DNA of 64,000 nucleotides, from contig NC_084670.1 of the NCBI RefSeq assembly GCF_028389875.1, positions 37,661,333-37,725,332 on the forward strand. Direction: 5' to 3'. Below, piece by piece: positions 21,091 to 32,840 of this stretch. This stretch comes from Rhea pennata (taxonomy: Eukaryota > Chordata > Aves > Rheiformes > Rheidae). The stretch's first letter is position 1, and every line of letters starts with the position of its first letter. The notes under the pieces are model-generated. The model searched no databases, was not told the origin of the DNA, and saw only the letters and a list, made by a program, of their open reading frames with translations. The position numbers and the translations under genes are program-made.

Positions 21091-23954
21091 AAGGAACAAT
21101 ACTGTTATCTTCCTACCAAAGGGAAAGTGAGTAGTGTGAGATAGAGAGGTGCTCAGGAAAGCCTTCCCCTCACCCAGCTGTGCACACCACCTCCCAGATG
21201 GCAACTTCGCAGGACAGTCACTCTCAACTCTCAACTCTTGTCACACGCTGGGAAACAAGCATGTTGCAATAAGAGATGCTTCTCTCCTCTGCTGGAGCTC
21301 AGGCTGCCGATGAGGAGGCTCATGCCCTGGACCCCCTGGCCTTGAGTAAGGTGGGTCTGCTGGGTGGGAGAGGAGACCCAGCAGTGCTTGCTTAGAGATT
21401 GATATCTGCATTGAAGGGGATGACAGGGAGGTCTCCAAATTCCCCCTCCCACAGCATTTATCGTTCTAGTTTCCCCTCCTTCACTGATCATCTCTTCAGT
21501 GCTCGGAATTTTTCCTCCCAGGAGCTGTTTCTCTCTGTCATGTCTTTTCCCTGTCAGTACTCTGCAAACAGCAGGAAAATGAAAGCATAGACTCAGGAGA
21601 GCCCCCGATCTTTAAGGTGACCTCTGTCCCTGCCCTGACTGTCCTCTAGGAAAAGTCTCTTGGAACTATCCTGGGGGAGAGCTGGAGCTGAGAGCAGCTC
21701 TTACCCACACCATCTAAACCGAATTTGAATTTAAGAATGAATTTGCCCTGCTGGAGATCACTCCTTCCAGCAAGAAATTCCCCCCACAGTGCTGTGGAGA
21801 CCTCCCTGGGCAGGCTGAGTGCTGACCCTCACAGGCAGCGCAGTCACTGCCCCAGGCACACAACACCACGGGGCACAGGGACACTGCTCTGAACTACAGC
21901 CCTGGGCAGACACGGGTGCACTCCCTGGCTTCACACCCCTGCAATGTCCTGTGATGTCCTGTCCCTCTGACGACATAGCATGAATCCCTGCCCTAAAGCA
22001 CCACCTGCTCCAAACAGGAGAAGCTGGGAGAGCCACCCTGAGAAACCCTTTCAGCTGTGGAAGGTGCCAGCTGCAGAAGAACCTGCCAGGAACCACAGCA
22101 GCATTGCCCTGCAGCCAGAGACTTACTGTGTCAGGGGCTGTGAAGGTTTATCCCTGCAGAGAGTCTCAGCCATCCTCCCACTCCCAATTGTCTTTAACTT
22201 CTCAGTTAAAGAGAGAGGGAAAGAACCTGGCTCTGAGCCTTGCTGCTCTTTTAAGAGGAGCTGCTCCTGGACAGAGACGTCCAGATGTCCTCATGCAGCA
22301 CCTGACAGGTTGCCATGGACAACCATGGTTGCAGGAGCCAGGTGCAGCTCAGAAGCAGAGTCTCAGCTGAAAGCATGACTGTCTCTGTCCCCTGCGCACA
22401 CTCAAGATGTCCTCGGGACTCCAGGATTGACATCTCCTGAAAGGCAGCAGGGTCACATTAAAAGTCCATTGAAGCAGACTAAAATAATCAGCAACGGTCC
22501 TTCCCAAAAGAGTGGAGAGAGACTGAGTCCAGCCTTGCAGCTGGTCTCATCAGAGGATGGTTACCTAAGAGAGGTGGAAGCGTCCCACTCTAGAAGGCCC
22601 TGCTCCCATCTCATAGGAAGACAGGACACCTAGACGCAGGGAGAAGAAGGGAGTTCATTTACTTGTGCGTCAGGGACTGATTCAGAGGAGTTCATCAATA
22701 CATTTGATGCCCATTGAGAAGCCTCTGGGGTGCAGTGGCATTCAGTTCTCTACCATGCACCCACAAACTCATAGGATATGGGATTCCCTTTGCCCACATT
22801 TGGGGGTAAACAAAATGAGTGTCTGCAAAGGAGCTCCTTGAAAAAGCTCCCATTGGAATCAAACGTGAGGGAAGGTGGGAGAAAATTGTTCACAAACAAA
22901 CACCTGGTGGCACTGGAAGAGACAGAGGTCATCCAGGATATGTGCCAGTGTCTGCCTGCCTGCTCTGACTGAGAAACTATGAGACGCCAATCCTTCCAGA
23001 GCACGAGCTGGGGGCCAAGTGGAGAATCTCCTTGGCCATCTGAAATGATGCTTGCTACCGACAACTCCAAGAGCTTCACTCACTCCGAAGCCAAGACATG
23101 TGCAGATCCCAACACTGCAAACAGCTCCTGTGATTCAGTGCTCACACTTGAATTAATGCAATGACAAGAGGCCTTCAGGGCCATGCCAGATGCATGGGGT
23201 GTGCAGCACAACCACCATGTGTCCAGCAGGTCCAGCACAGGACCTCCAGGAACTCCATGCCCTTCTGGAGTGGTTGCTGGGCAAGTACTCCAGGGCATCT
23301 CGGATTTCCTACCTATCCTCAGATAATTGTTCCGATCACTGTCTTCAGAAAAATTCAATCCCATATACGGTTGCAAAGATGGAAGGCACATCACACCAAG
23401 TCTCCACATATTTTCCTACACTCTCAAAGCACAGTTCTCCTGTCTCCAAACTTTTTCTGACTCCCAATGATAAGAACAGGGACTGTGCTAATGATGCAGC
23501 CATAGTGTGACTGCATTGCAGGCTGTTCTGGCCCAGCGACTTTCTCAGTGGCACCTTCTCCTTCCTGGAGATCCAGGTCACTTCTGTCACAGGCCCCAAG
23601 TTACTGCAGAGTCACCTTGGTTAAAAAACAACTCTTCTGCCATGACTGCATGGCCCAGCCCTGTCTCTCTCTGGCCTTGGGTATTGTAGCATTTATTCTC
23701 TTAGCGGGAGCCTCATGTCAGCATTACATCTTCAGCTGCCGTCTACACCAGCATGTCTCTGCTCTGGAGCGGGGCCTTTGCATACACGGTGTCCTTGGCT
23801 CTGGGACCACATTTCACAGCGACAAGTCTGCACTCAGCCCTGGTGCCACAGCTGAGGTTCCACATCCCAACTATACACAAAAGCACAAAGCCTGGCACAC
23901 AAACTGCAGGAAGTAGAGATGCACAACCTGTGACAGAACTGCCACATTTTGAAG
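21091..23954. other. No gene recognised; arm sequence
   Basis: Counterpart of 4,386-7,110. Tracts near 23,450-23,955 and 21,840-22,110 are almost identical to the left arm; others are clearly diverged. No recognisable coding exon. Confidence 0.5.
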
Positions 23955-25385
23955 CATCCTGAGGAAGCCTATGGATCACAGAGCCTGATTCTCATGGGGG
24001 GACTTCAGTCTCTCTAGCTTTCATTGGGACAGCAGTGCAGCAGGGTTCAAACTATCCAGGGGGATTCTGGAGGGTGTGGAGGAACACTTCCTAGCACAAC
24101 TAAGCCAGCTATATCAACAGGGGTGCCATTTTCCTGGCCTTGGAACCTGCCAGCAGGGAAGAACTGAACAGGGATGTGATATTCAGTGTCAGGCTTGTAA
24201 AGAGGAGAAGCAGACTCCAGACTCTGGCAGTTAGGAGAGCAGACTTGGGCCTACTGGGGGGACTGGTAGAGGGGTCCCAATGGAGGCACCTCTGAAGGGC
24301 CTGGAGTGCTTGATAGTTGAGTCAGGAATGCTTTGCAAGAACACAAGTCTATGGCATTGGATGGGCTGCACCTTCTGGGCCCATGAAGGAGTAGAACATT
24401 ACTGGGAACAGTCCATATAGTTTTACCAAGGGTAAATCATGCCTCACCAACTGCATGGCCTTTTAGGTTAAAAGAACTGTATTGGTGAACCATCAGAGAG
24501 CAGTGAACATCAGTTAACTTGAGCTTAGGAAGGCTTCGGACAATTTCTCCCACAGAAGACTTGCACACCGATTAGGTCTTCATGGTCTGAATGGGTAGAC
24601 AACCAAATGGCCACATAATTTGTTGGATGATGAGGCTCAGAAGATACTGGTGAAAGGAAACTACTCTTCCTGAAGAGTTCAAGAGTAATGGAGTACCACA
24701 GGCTCCTCCCTGGAACCTGTCCTGTTTTAAACCTTCATGAATGACCTGGAAAAGGTAACTTTTACCATACTTGTAGATGACCCCAACCTGAGTAGGGAGC
24801 AGTCTTATGCTTGAGGGCTGCCACTGAGAAGGCCCTAGACAGGCAGGAGGAAAAGGCTGCCAGCAATCTCATGAAATTCAGCAGGGACAATGGCCATGTC
24901 CCTGCACTTGGGACAGGCCTACACCCTGCAGAGATACAGGCTGGGGACCACATGTCCATGGAGCAGCAGAAAAGGACTCGAGGATTTTGGCAGACAGAAG
25001 GCAAAGTATGAGACAGGTGTGTGCCCAGGCAGCAGAGAAGGCCAACAGCAGCCTGGGCTGTATGAACAGGTGCACGGCCAGGAGGTCAAGGGAAGTGATT
25101 ATCTCCTTCTCCTTGGAACCTTCTAGACAGAATGTGCAATATTGCATCCAGTTTTGAGCTCCCCAGAACAAGGACCTCCCTGTACGAGGAGGTCATCAAG
25201 AAGATAAAGATAGGTTCTTCATAACAGTGTGTGCCAGGATAAAGAGAGACAACGACTATAGGTTGAAGCCAGAGAGAAACAGACTGAAGAGAAGCAGAAA
25301 ACCTCCCTGCTGAGAGGATGTTCAAGCACTGGAATGCATTGCTCATCTTGTTGGAGGCACCCCAGGTCAGGGGGAGCCATCGACA
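23955..25385 (+). mobile_element. CR1 LINE fragment I, right-arm copy
   Basis: Mirror of 2,880-4,385. Plus-strand translation shows HKSMALDG near 24,340, a remnant of the FINDLD block (FMNDLEKV near 24,735), an LMKFSRDNG segment near 24,870, LHLGQAYTLQRYRLGT near 24,905 and the REVK/SD segment near 25,085. It retains about 157 bases deleted on the left (around 24,725-24,890) but lacks about 200 bases between 24,365 and 24,410. Non-functional. Confidence 0.8.
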
Positions 25386-25429
25386 TACACATATTAATAC
25401 TGCCACAGGACAGCCTCAGTCTGGGGGAA

Positions 25430-25745
25430 ACTTAAGAAACGGAAGGTTTCAGCCAGCAGAAACCTCATCAAGTCTTACAAAGAGATGTGGCAGGTGCTGC
25501 ACCTAGGAAAGAAAAACCCTGTGCATCAGGATAGTTTGGGACCTGACCAGCTGAGGAGTGGTTTCATCCAGAAGAAGGCCTGAGTGTTACGAGGGATGCC
25601 CTAGGAGCCATTGGTGCATGCTCCCTCCCTCAGAATAAGGCCAAAAGCCTACGGGGCTGCATTAGGACAAGCATGGCCACCCAGACAAGGGGAATTATTA
25701 TCCTCCTCAACTCAGCAGGAGTGTGACCCATTTTGGGGTTTTCAG
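25430..25745 (+). mobile_element. CR1 LINE fragment II, right-arm copy
   Basis: Mirror of 2,510-2,840. Plus-strand reading gives SRNLIKSYKEMWQVLHLGKK (CR1: LLKFNKGKCQVLHLGRNN), then a broken LPQNKAK...LGCIR-like stretch. It is a decayed second RT C-terminal fragment in the same orientation as fragment I. Confidence 0.65.
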
Positions 25746-27033
25746 GAGCTGTTCTTGGTAGTGGGAAGCAGCATGGAAGGGGAAAGAGCCACAAACTACA
25801 GCTTGGAAAGTCCAGACTGGACAGTAGGCTGAAAAATAGAATTTGAAATATAGTGCTGTGGTGCAAAATGTCACCAGAGGAAGTCTGTGATCAGCCCATG
25901 CTTCTGTGTTTCCAGGAATAGCCAGCGAGGACTAAGAGAGGGGAGAACCTGGAGTGAGAGCAAGGTGGGGAAGCAGGCTGGGAGTCTGCAGTCTCCAGGA
26001 ACACAGGCACAGGTGTGGGACAGCACAGAATGGCTTGAGTTGGAAATGGCCAAGGGCCCTGGCAAGACTGAAGGGCCCTGACAGTACTGAGGTCTGTGTC
26101 TCCTTGGCTATGGCTGCTCTCTCTGCCACTGAGCCCCACCAGGAGACACCGGGGCCTTGTTGCCTCCCGGCACCCAGGGAGCCTAGGAGGAGTCATGCAC
26201 TTGTCCTGCACTTGGTATGGCACACCCCCATCTGCACACTGCCCCCAGGAAGAGCCATGGGCAATGTCCGAGGGAAAGGATCTCCTTTCCCAGGGATTCG
26301 GTGTCCGGTGCCTATGCTTGGCCATTTTGCCTGATAAAACACATCAAGAGCTGGGAATCAGAGCTGTCTGCAAATTTCCTTTGCCTGCCTGTAATCTGTG
26401 AGTACAATTTTCTGCTCTATTTAGCCTCTGGGGAGTCTTTGTGGATAACAGTCCTCAGTGGGACCCATTAACGCCTGAGAAAACTTGGGCTTCGCTTCTG
26501 ACTTCTGCTGCTGGAATACTTTCTTCAGTCTCCTCTCAGGAGCTGAGGCTGGTGGACTCAGCACCACATGTACTGTGGGGCTCATTAAAATGCAAAATGC
26601 CCTGATGAAGCATCTCTCTCCCTATAATTTTCTTCAGGTACTGTAGGCTAATTGGAGAGGTGTCAAGAGTGCAGCTGAAAGATGGAGACTTCAATAATAT
26701 ACAGGAATTCCTACTTAAAAGGTTTCTTTTAGGATTATTATTTTGGAGCTTTCAGAAGAAGTGACAGCAACAGTCTCCTGTTGAGATCCATCCAGAGTGT
26801 CTCCTAGGGAAGTCAGGACATCTAGGAAAAGCAGTGTTCTGGAGGTCAGACCCTGGGAGGACAATCTTCCTCCCCATGTCCCCAACATAGCCAGTGCTCT
26901 CCTCAGCCACATGGGACTGACATCAGTCTTGGTAAAAGCTAACCTTATTCCATTGTAGCCTGCAATTGAGTGTTACAGCTCACAGGCCCCAATTCCCTCC
27001 TGCTTCACCTAGAAAACTAGCTGCAAATCGACA

Positions 27034-27064
<31 letters not shown>

Positions 27065-27371
27065 CAAAATCATAAACAGAAGATAAAAAGATAAAAAGAA
27101 AATATGACAGAGTTTCATTAATATAATTACACTCCTCAACACTATACTAAGTGACCTTCAATGAGGTTCACTTTCCACAAGACAGCCTCGCTAGAGGATG
27201 GATAGGAAACCGTAGATACAAACAGAATTAATGACTTGGCTAAAGGGACAGATTAAGGAACAGGGAATAAGCCTTAAAATCCCTGAAGGGCAAATCAGCA
27301 GCTCAGTACCTTTATGAATCAAGAGTAAGAGGAGGAGGAAAAATGGAAAAAAAGGGAAACTTAAAATGTCC
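25746..27371. other. No gene seen; arm sequence
   Basis: Counterpart of 889-2,505. Includes the homopolymer listed separately. Confidence 0.5.
27039..27064. repeat. Poly-T run (26 T)
   Basis: Uninterrupted T homopolymer. The left arm has only six A/T at the matching site (near 1,207-1,213), so it expanded on one arm after duplication. Confidence 0.95.
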
Positions 27372-27843
27372 AGCTAGGGTGCTGTAAAGGTGATGACAGA
27401 AAATGTCAATTTAATTGGAGCATGTGGAAAAAGAATAGAGAGAAACACAGCTCCTACAGGTCCCGGGCCATGCTGTGGGCCGTGCTGCTCTTGGGCATTT
27501 AGGACCAGGCTGTGTTTCTGTACAAACATCTGGAAAAGCCTTGATGCCCTAGAGAAAAGAGATTTTTCCTGGTTACTCTGAGCCACTCCTGCAGAACTCA
27601 GGCACGTGGAGGGAAACCCATCCCACCCCCACAAAACCCACTGCTCTCCCCACACACCTTCCTGGACCCTCACAGCAGCAGCAGGAGAGGATACAGGGGC
27701 ATGGTTGACATACAATAGACAAGGTGAAGAGCTAAGGGTGCAGGGCTGGGGCTCACAGCATCAGCTGGGCAGTGCCAAGGGCTCAACAAGCAACCCAAAG
27801 AAGTAAAGGAGTCCTTCCTTTTGCAGTGACTTGGAAGACCCAT

Positions 27844-28650
27844 CTCTGACAGTATTCAAGGGGGATGGAGCCTCCCTTCTGCAAGAGTCGCTCCAGGACA
27901 GTGCAAAACTAGGACAATCAGGAAGGCTGGGTGTGGGGACATTCTCAGACTCTAGCAGCTCCAGAGCTGGGAGCTGGTCACCGCACAAACACCTGAATGA
28001 GTCAAAAGGCAGGTCTGGAGGCACAGCACTGCCTTACAGGCTCTGCACCAGAGCCTGGAAAGCAGCACTGCACTGCATGGGCATGTCCTCAGAAGCCCAG
28101 GTCAAAAATGTGGGGGATTCATGGAGGCTGTACCATCCCCCAGGAAAGGCAGGGTGCTCAGGGTTATGCAGGGTGCCAGGGGCTGTACCCATGGAGAAGC
28201 ACTACCCCAAGCTGACGTGGAAAATCCCAAGGACCAACAGAGCTCCAGAGATGAGAACTGCTTTCCTCAGGTTCAGACAGAAGGAAAACTGGACAAAATT
28301 AATCGAAAGGGGGAACACTTCCTCCTGTTTACTACCTGGTCTGCCCCATGGCTTTGGAGACTGGCAAGGACCAGCATCCCAGGTAAAGCCCTCTGGATGG
28401 TGTGTATTAAGGGCACATTTGCTCTTTTGTGGCATCTCATCTCCATCTCAAGCACTGCAGACCAAGAAACCTTGCTGAGCATTTTTTAAAAAAATCTGTT
28501 TTGGTGCTTCAGGGAGGAAGACTATATCGTGCCCTATACTGTTCTACATCCTACTTCTATAAAGAGAGTATCCCTCAGTAGTTATCAGTTTTGATGCTCA
28601 CCAAAGCGACCCACAGGGGAAAGCAGTTATGAAGGTCACTAAAAGCATGT
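27844..28650 (+). repeat. Repeat X, right-arm copy (longest)
   Basis: The most complete copy. It matches 11,614-12,478 in reverse and 12,958-13,116 in part; its outer portion (28,278-28,650) matches 511-888. No convincing open frame; class unknown. Confidence 0.65.
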
Positions 28651-29599
28651 CAGTGCCTGATCACACTTTGTGCTGTCATGTGGATGCCATATGACTTTGA
28701 TCCTGCCTTTGAAAGGTGTTCACCTCCAATCCAACTCCAAAACCCCAGCTTCCTGCACAGGTCTGCCCAGGGCAGAGACCTTTTTGTGCTGGGGCACAGT
28801 TGTGACCTCTCTAGTGCTTCATTTTAAATATTTCACAGTGTTTGGCACCTTCTGGAGATGTTCCTGAGGGATTTATTAGAAATATTTGGAACTTAACTGG
28901 GTTGAGGAGAGGTGACTACTTTCCAGGACATGGATACAAAACCTCTCTTCTCTCTCCCCGGCTGTGCCATCTCCATGGGAATGACCTACTGAGCCCCAGG
29001 TGACACAAGCTGAGGTCACAGTGGGATGTGACACATCACAGGAAGGTCTCCCTGGTGACACAGTGATGTCCTCACTTCCCTGCGAGGCCCAGGTGCTGCT
29101 GGGCACTGCTCTCACCCTCCCCACTGCTGCCCTTAAGAGCTGCTTCATGGCAAGCAGCAGGGACAGGAGGCAGCGGGAACATGCAGGGACTGCTCACTAA
29201 CAGGCAGAGGAGCAGGGACGTGTTGGAGAGGAGTTTTGGGGGACCAGACAGGAAGAGCATCCTTCCTCCCTGCATAGAGAGGTGAGCTGAGGGCAAGGGA
29301 CCAAGCCAGATGGAGACCTCCTGCACTGACACTATCAGCTTAGACTCCAGCTGTTTATTCCCAAGTCTCCTACGGCTCTGCACCAAGGGTAAGGGCTGCA
29401 GGGGCTCCTTCCTGACATGTCTCACAGAGACTGTTAACTGCAAAAAATGGCTGTGGGCCCTGATCTGTGCGGTGACTGGACAGTGTGGGGGATGCCACAA
29501 GAGCCCTGCCTGAGGGTACAGCCTGGTTCAGGGGAGAATGTGGCAGCCAGGACTGCTGGGTCCTGGGAATGGGGCTGCCCTGAGCCCCAAGGCTCCTGT
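28651..29599. other. No gene seen
   Basis: The first part mirrors 1-510; beyond 29,162 the left partner is off the window. No domain or repeat recognised. Confidence 0.45.
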
Positions 29600-30100
29600 G
29601 CTCCCGGGGCTCCTCAGCCCTGTGGAGTGACCCTGAGGGCAGCAGCATGCTGCCTGTGGGCTCCAGCAGCCCAGCCATGCCCAGAGCCCCCACACCAGCA
29701 CCAGGGCTGGAACCAGCAGAGGCCCCAGGGCTGCCCCGCACGCCCGGCACGGCCCCAGGGCACATGGCAGCGAGGAGCCCCGCGGGGCACCTGCAGCAGA
29801 GCCCAGCCCTGCGGGGCAGTGGCCGAGCCCCGGGGCCCCGCTGTGCCCTCCCTGCTGCCCACAAGATGGCGAAGTCCCGTGGGGGGAGGGGAGGGGCGGG
29901 GCTGCCGCGGGGTCACACGGGGGGGGGGGGGAGCAGCGTTGCCATGGCAGCACCCTGGGGCTGCAAGGGCAGGGGGCGGGGATTGCTCTGACTGATGGCT
30001 CTGACAGCCAATCGGAGCGCAGCCTGTGGCTCAGCCCTGCGGAAGGAGCCAGACGCCTGCTCTGTGGGGCAGCTTCTCCCTCTGCCCGGGACATGAGGCC
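29600..30100 (+). promoter_or_regulatory. GC-rich promoter-like block
   Basis: Strongly G+C rich with several classical promoter motifs: AAGATGGCG (YY1-type, 29,863-29,871), GGGGCGGGGC (GC box, 29,893-29,902) and CCAAT (30,008-30,012). A TATAAA lies at 30,268-30,273. The combination looks like a CpG-island promoter, but no downstream first exon could be identified. Part of the block (29,640-29,880) recurs inverted at 11,270-11,612. It could alternatively be the GC-rich end of a repeat. Confidence 0.4.
29919..29931. repeat. G13 homopolymer
   Basis: Thirteen consecutive G bases in the GC-rich block, close to other G runs. G-quadruplex potential. Confidence 0.9.
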
Positions 30101-30184
30101 CTGCTGCCTTCAGCCCTGTGGTTGCTGCTCCTGTGCGATGCTGCTGTCAGGAAATTCTCCCCAGAATCACTTGCAGGCCTTTCC

Positions 30185-30260
30185 CCAGCTCCTGTGACAG
30201 CACGTGGCTGTGGTGGTGACTGTGATCTCTTTGTGAGTCCCTGATAGGCCAGCGTCAGCC
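30185..30260 (+). repeat. Isolated unit of the 65-bp minisatellite
   Basis: Contains CACGTGGCTGTGGTGGTGAC and CCCTGATAGGCCAGC, the same order as units at 34,600-35,690, but as a single copy 4.3 kb upstream of the array. Confidence 0.6.
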
Positions 30261-30599
30261 TCAGGGCTATAAACGCAGGCCTGGAGTCTGACTTGGGGCT
30301 TCTTCCTCAGGACAGGCTTGCACCCGTGGACCAGTCTCTGAGGAAGTCCAGCCACAATTTTTATACTTCTAAATGAATTAAGAGCAGGTGTGAGCAGTGA
30401 GAATGGTAATGTCTGATTTCCAGTGTCTGTGTGCTGCAGAAAACTCTGCCCCATCAAAACACCAGGGGGCTGCTGAGCTTTTTCTCCAAGATGTGGATGA
30501 TACCTCTGAGGGGTGATAAGTCCTGAGGGTCCCCTAGCTGCAGCCATGGCTGGTCGTGTGCCCTGTGTCTCTGATGTACAGCTGCATGTTGGGTGGCAG

Positions 30600-30830
30600 C
30601 CCTCTGTGAGGTGAGGAGCAGGCGTGTGGTGTGTCAGAGTGGTGGGGTACCTTGTGATGGGGACAGATGATACCCTGGTGTCTTGGTGCTCATCACAGGA
30701 GGAGGTGTCTGGAGAGAGCAGTGCTGTGTGTGGGGGAGTGCTGCTAAGCTGGGGAGATGAGGAGCACTGCAAGATTAGGAGATGACTGAGCTCTCAGGGC
30801 CCAGGCTGCCCAGTGCTGTGAACCAGAGAT
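30600..30830 (+). repeat. Direct repeat Y, copy 1
   Basis: Related to 31,870-32,070 in the same orientation. Shared elements are AGGAGGAGGTGTCTGGAG, GAGCAGTGCT, GGAGCACTGCAAG and a CCCAGTGTG-like end. Unclassified. Confidence 0.6.
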
Positions 30831-31869
30831 GCTGGCAGTCTGCTGCCTTCTGCCAGCTGAGGTTCAGCCTTGTGTTTCCTCAGCTCTTGCCAGGATGTGC
30901 AGGCAGGATGCTGCCTAAAGGGCAGGGAGTGTTTCTGCTTGCTCTGAAGTGTGAACCAAGGCTGCTTTTTCCCTTTCTGCTCGCTTGCTTTTCTTCATGA
31001 GAGCTTTCCCTTGCAGCAGTGTTTGCTGAGAGAGGAAAGGGCCATGTGTGTTGCTCATTGCTGGCTGGGCGTTAGTGTACTGGAAGCTCCTTGGAGGAGT
31101 GAAAGCTTTGCAGAGAGAGGGTCTTTGTATGCGGGTAAATATGTTCCTAGGAGATGAACTGAACGGAGCTTTTCCCTTGCTGTGCCAGATCTCCCCAGAC
31201 AAGGAGTCCCTTTGAGTAGGCGAGCCAAGCAAGAGTGCCCTGCGAGGGCTGCACCTCTCCTCCTCCCAGCTGCAGTCTCTGAATTCTCCCATCATCCTGC
31301 TGTCTGTGCTGCAGCAGGGACACAAGAGAACAGCCCACGTGCAGGAATGAGTATGCTAGGTGTGGTGGTGTTAGGTGCTGCCACTGCTGACATGGGCAAG
31401 GCGCTGTGTTTTCTCCTGAGGCTTGGATGGGTGTGAGGAGCCCCACTTAGCTCTAGATGCATTGCTACAAGTTCCTGGAGCCAAGGGAGGTGTGGTGAGC
31501 ACAGCTGTCGTCCAAGGAAGCTGCCATCTTTTGGTCAGGCACTGAGGACGTTGTGTGCTTGAAGCCCTTGACCCTTGGTGTTTTCTGCCTGAGCACTTTT
31601 AGAGTTGCCCCTCCCTTTTTGAGGGGAGAGTCCCAGAGCTTTTGCAGTGTAACCACTCTTGTTTTCGATCTCGTCCCTGCTGAGGCCTGAGGGGATAGTC
31701 TCCCTGCAGTGCTGAGAAGTCAGGGTGCCCATGAGGGGAGCCCTGAGGGTCAAATACTTTGTAAGAGAGGAAAGAGAAATGGTCCTTCCTCCAGCCTGCC
31801 CCCTCGTGCTGGTTTAGGGGACAGCGTCTTCCACCAAAAATGGGTAAAAGCAATCTTGGCTCTCCCACA
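30831..31869. other. No gene seen
   Basis: Sequence between the two Y copies; only short unconvincing open frames. Confidence 0.45.
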
Positions 31870-32070
31870 CCTGTGAGGCATGTCAGGAGGCAGTGTGTCA
31901 CAGCACAGTGGGTGCCCTGTGGTGGGGATGGGGCCCCAGTGTGTTGGTGCTGCGTGCAGGAGGAAGTGTCTGGAGGGAGCAGTGCTATGGGAGCCCTGCC
32001 AGGCTGGGAGAAAGGAGCACTGCAAGGTGAGGACCTGACTGCACTCCCAGGGACCAGTGTGCCATCACAG
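31870..32070 (+). repeat. Direct repeat Y, copy 2
   Basis: Diverged copy of 30,600-30,830. Confidence 0.6.
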
Positions 32071-32544
32071 TGTCCTTCTTGGGGATGTGGTGTGGGGATT
32101 GTTGGTGACCATGTTCCCTCCTTGGAGCATACCCGTATGATCCAGAGGTGCTCACTGTTTGCTGATGCCTTAATGACTTTCCGTTGAATCCGGATACTCA
32201 TTGCATCTTCCCATTGGAGGCACTAAGCCATTCGAGTCCTTCAGAGAGATGGGGAGTTACTCAAATGAGTCAGAGCCATTTCTCCTCTTTGTGGCTGCCC
32301 AGACCCTTACAGATAGCGGGGTGCCAACTCACAGGAAGTCGGGCCTCTTGGAGTGATGGGTGGCTTTGAGGTGCCTGTCTTTGGTCAGCACTCAAGGTGG
32401 CAGCTCCAAAGCCACTGGTCCCTTGGGAATGCAGTCCCAAAATAGCAGATGTATTGAGCCTGCAATGGTGGAGGACCTGTGGAGGTGGGGGTCCAGCAGC
32501 CTGATCAAGGCGTGGCCCAGAGGGTGAGGATGCTCCAGTCCTTG

Positions 32545-32840
32545 TCCCGTCAAGTTCTGAATATCTCCAAGGATGGAGATTTACAATCTCTCTGGGCCTT
32601 CTCTTGCCTGGGCTGAACATACCCAGCTCTTCCAGCCTCTCCTTATCTGCCCCATGCTTCAGCCCCTGACCGTTTTGGTGTCCTTGTGCTGGACTTCCTC
32701 CTGTGTGTCAGTGCCTTTCTGGAACTGGGAAGCTCAGACAAGACCAAGCATCCAAAAAAGGGTCTTAGTTTTGCCCAAACCAGGAGTGCAGAGTCTCCAA
32801 GGACCCGACTGTCTGTGCTCTGATGATTCTTCAGTTCAGT
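32545..32840 (-). mobile_element. CR1 LINE 3' fragment
   Basis: The plus strand shows the complement of the CR1 3' region: CTGAATATCTCCAAGGATGG, CTCTCTGGGCC, CCTCTCCTTATCTG, and TTTCTGGAACTGGGAAG in the usual order. Diverged and truncated at both ends. Confidence 0.7.

Larger units (their letters stand above)
18825..29162 (-). repeat. Right arm of large inverted duplication
   Basis: Reverse-complement partner of 1-8,820 (anchor pairs are listed with the left arm). It is longer because it keeps about 0.9 kb at 27,382-28,277 and about 0.7 kb within 20,290-21,090. The inner end is sharp, at 18,825; the outer end cannot be fixed because the left arm leaves the window. Confidence 0.93.

Noticed and set aside
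29447..30094. Pro/Ala/Gly-rich frames on both strands as genes
   Set aside because: Expected from the extreme G+C content; several overlapping frames on both strands, none with a domain.
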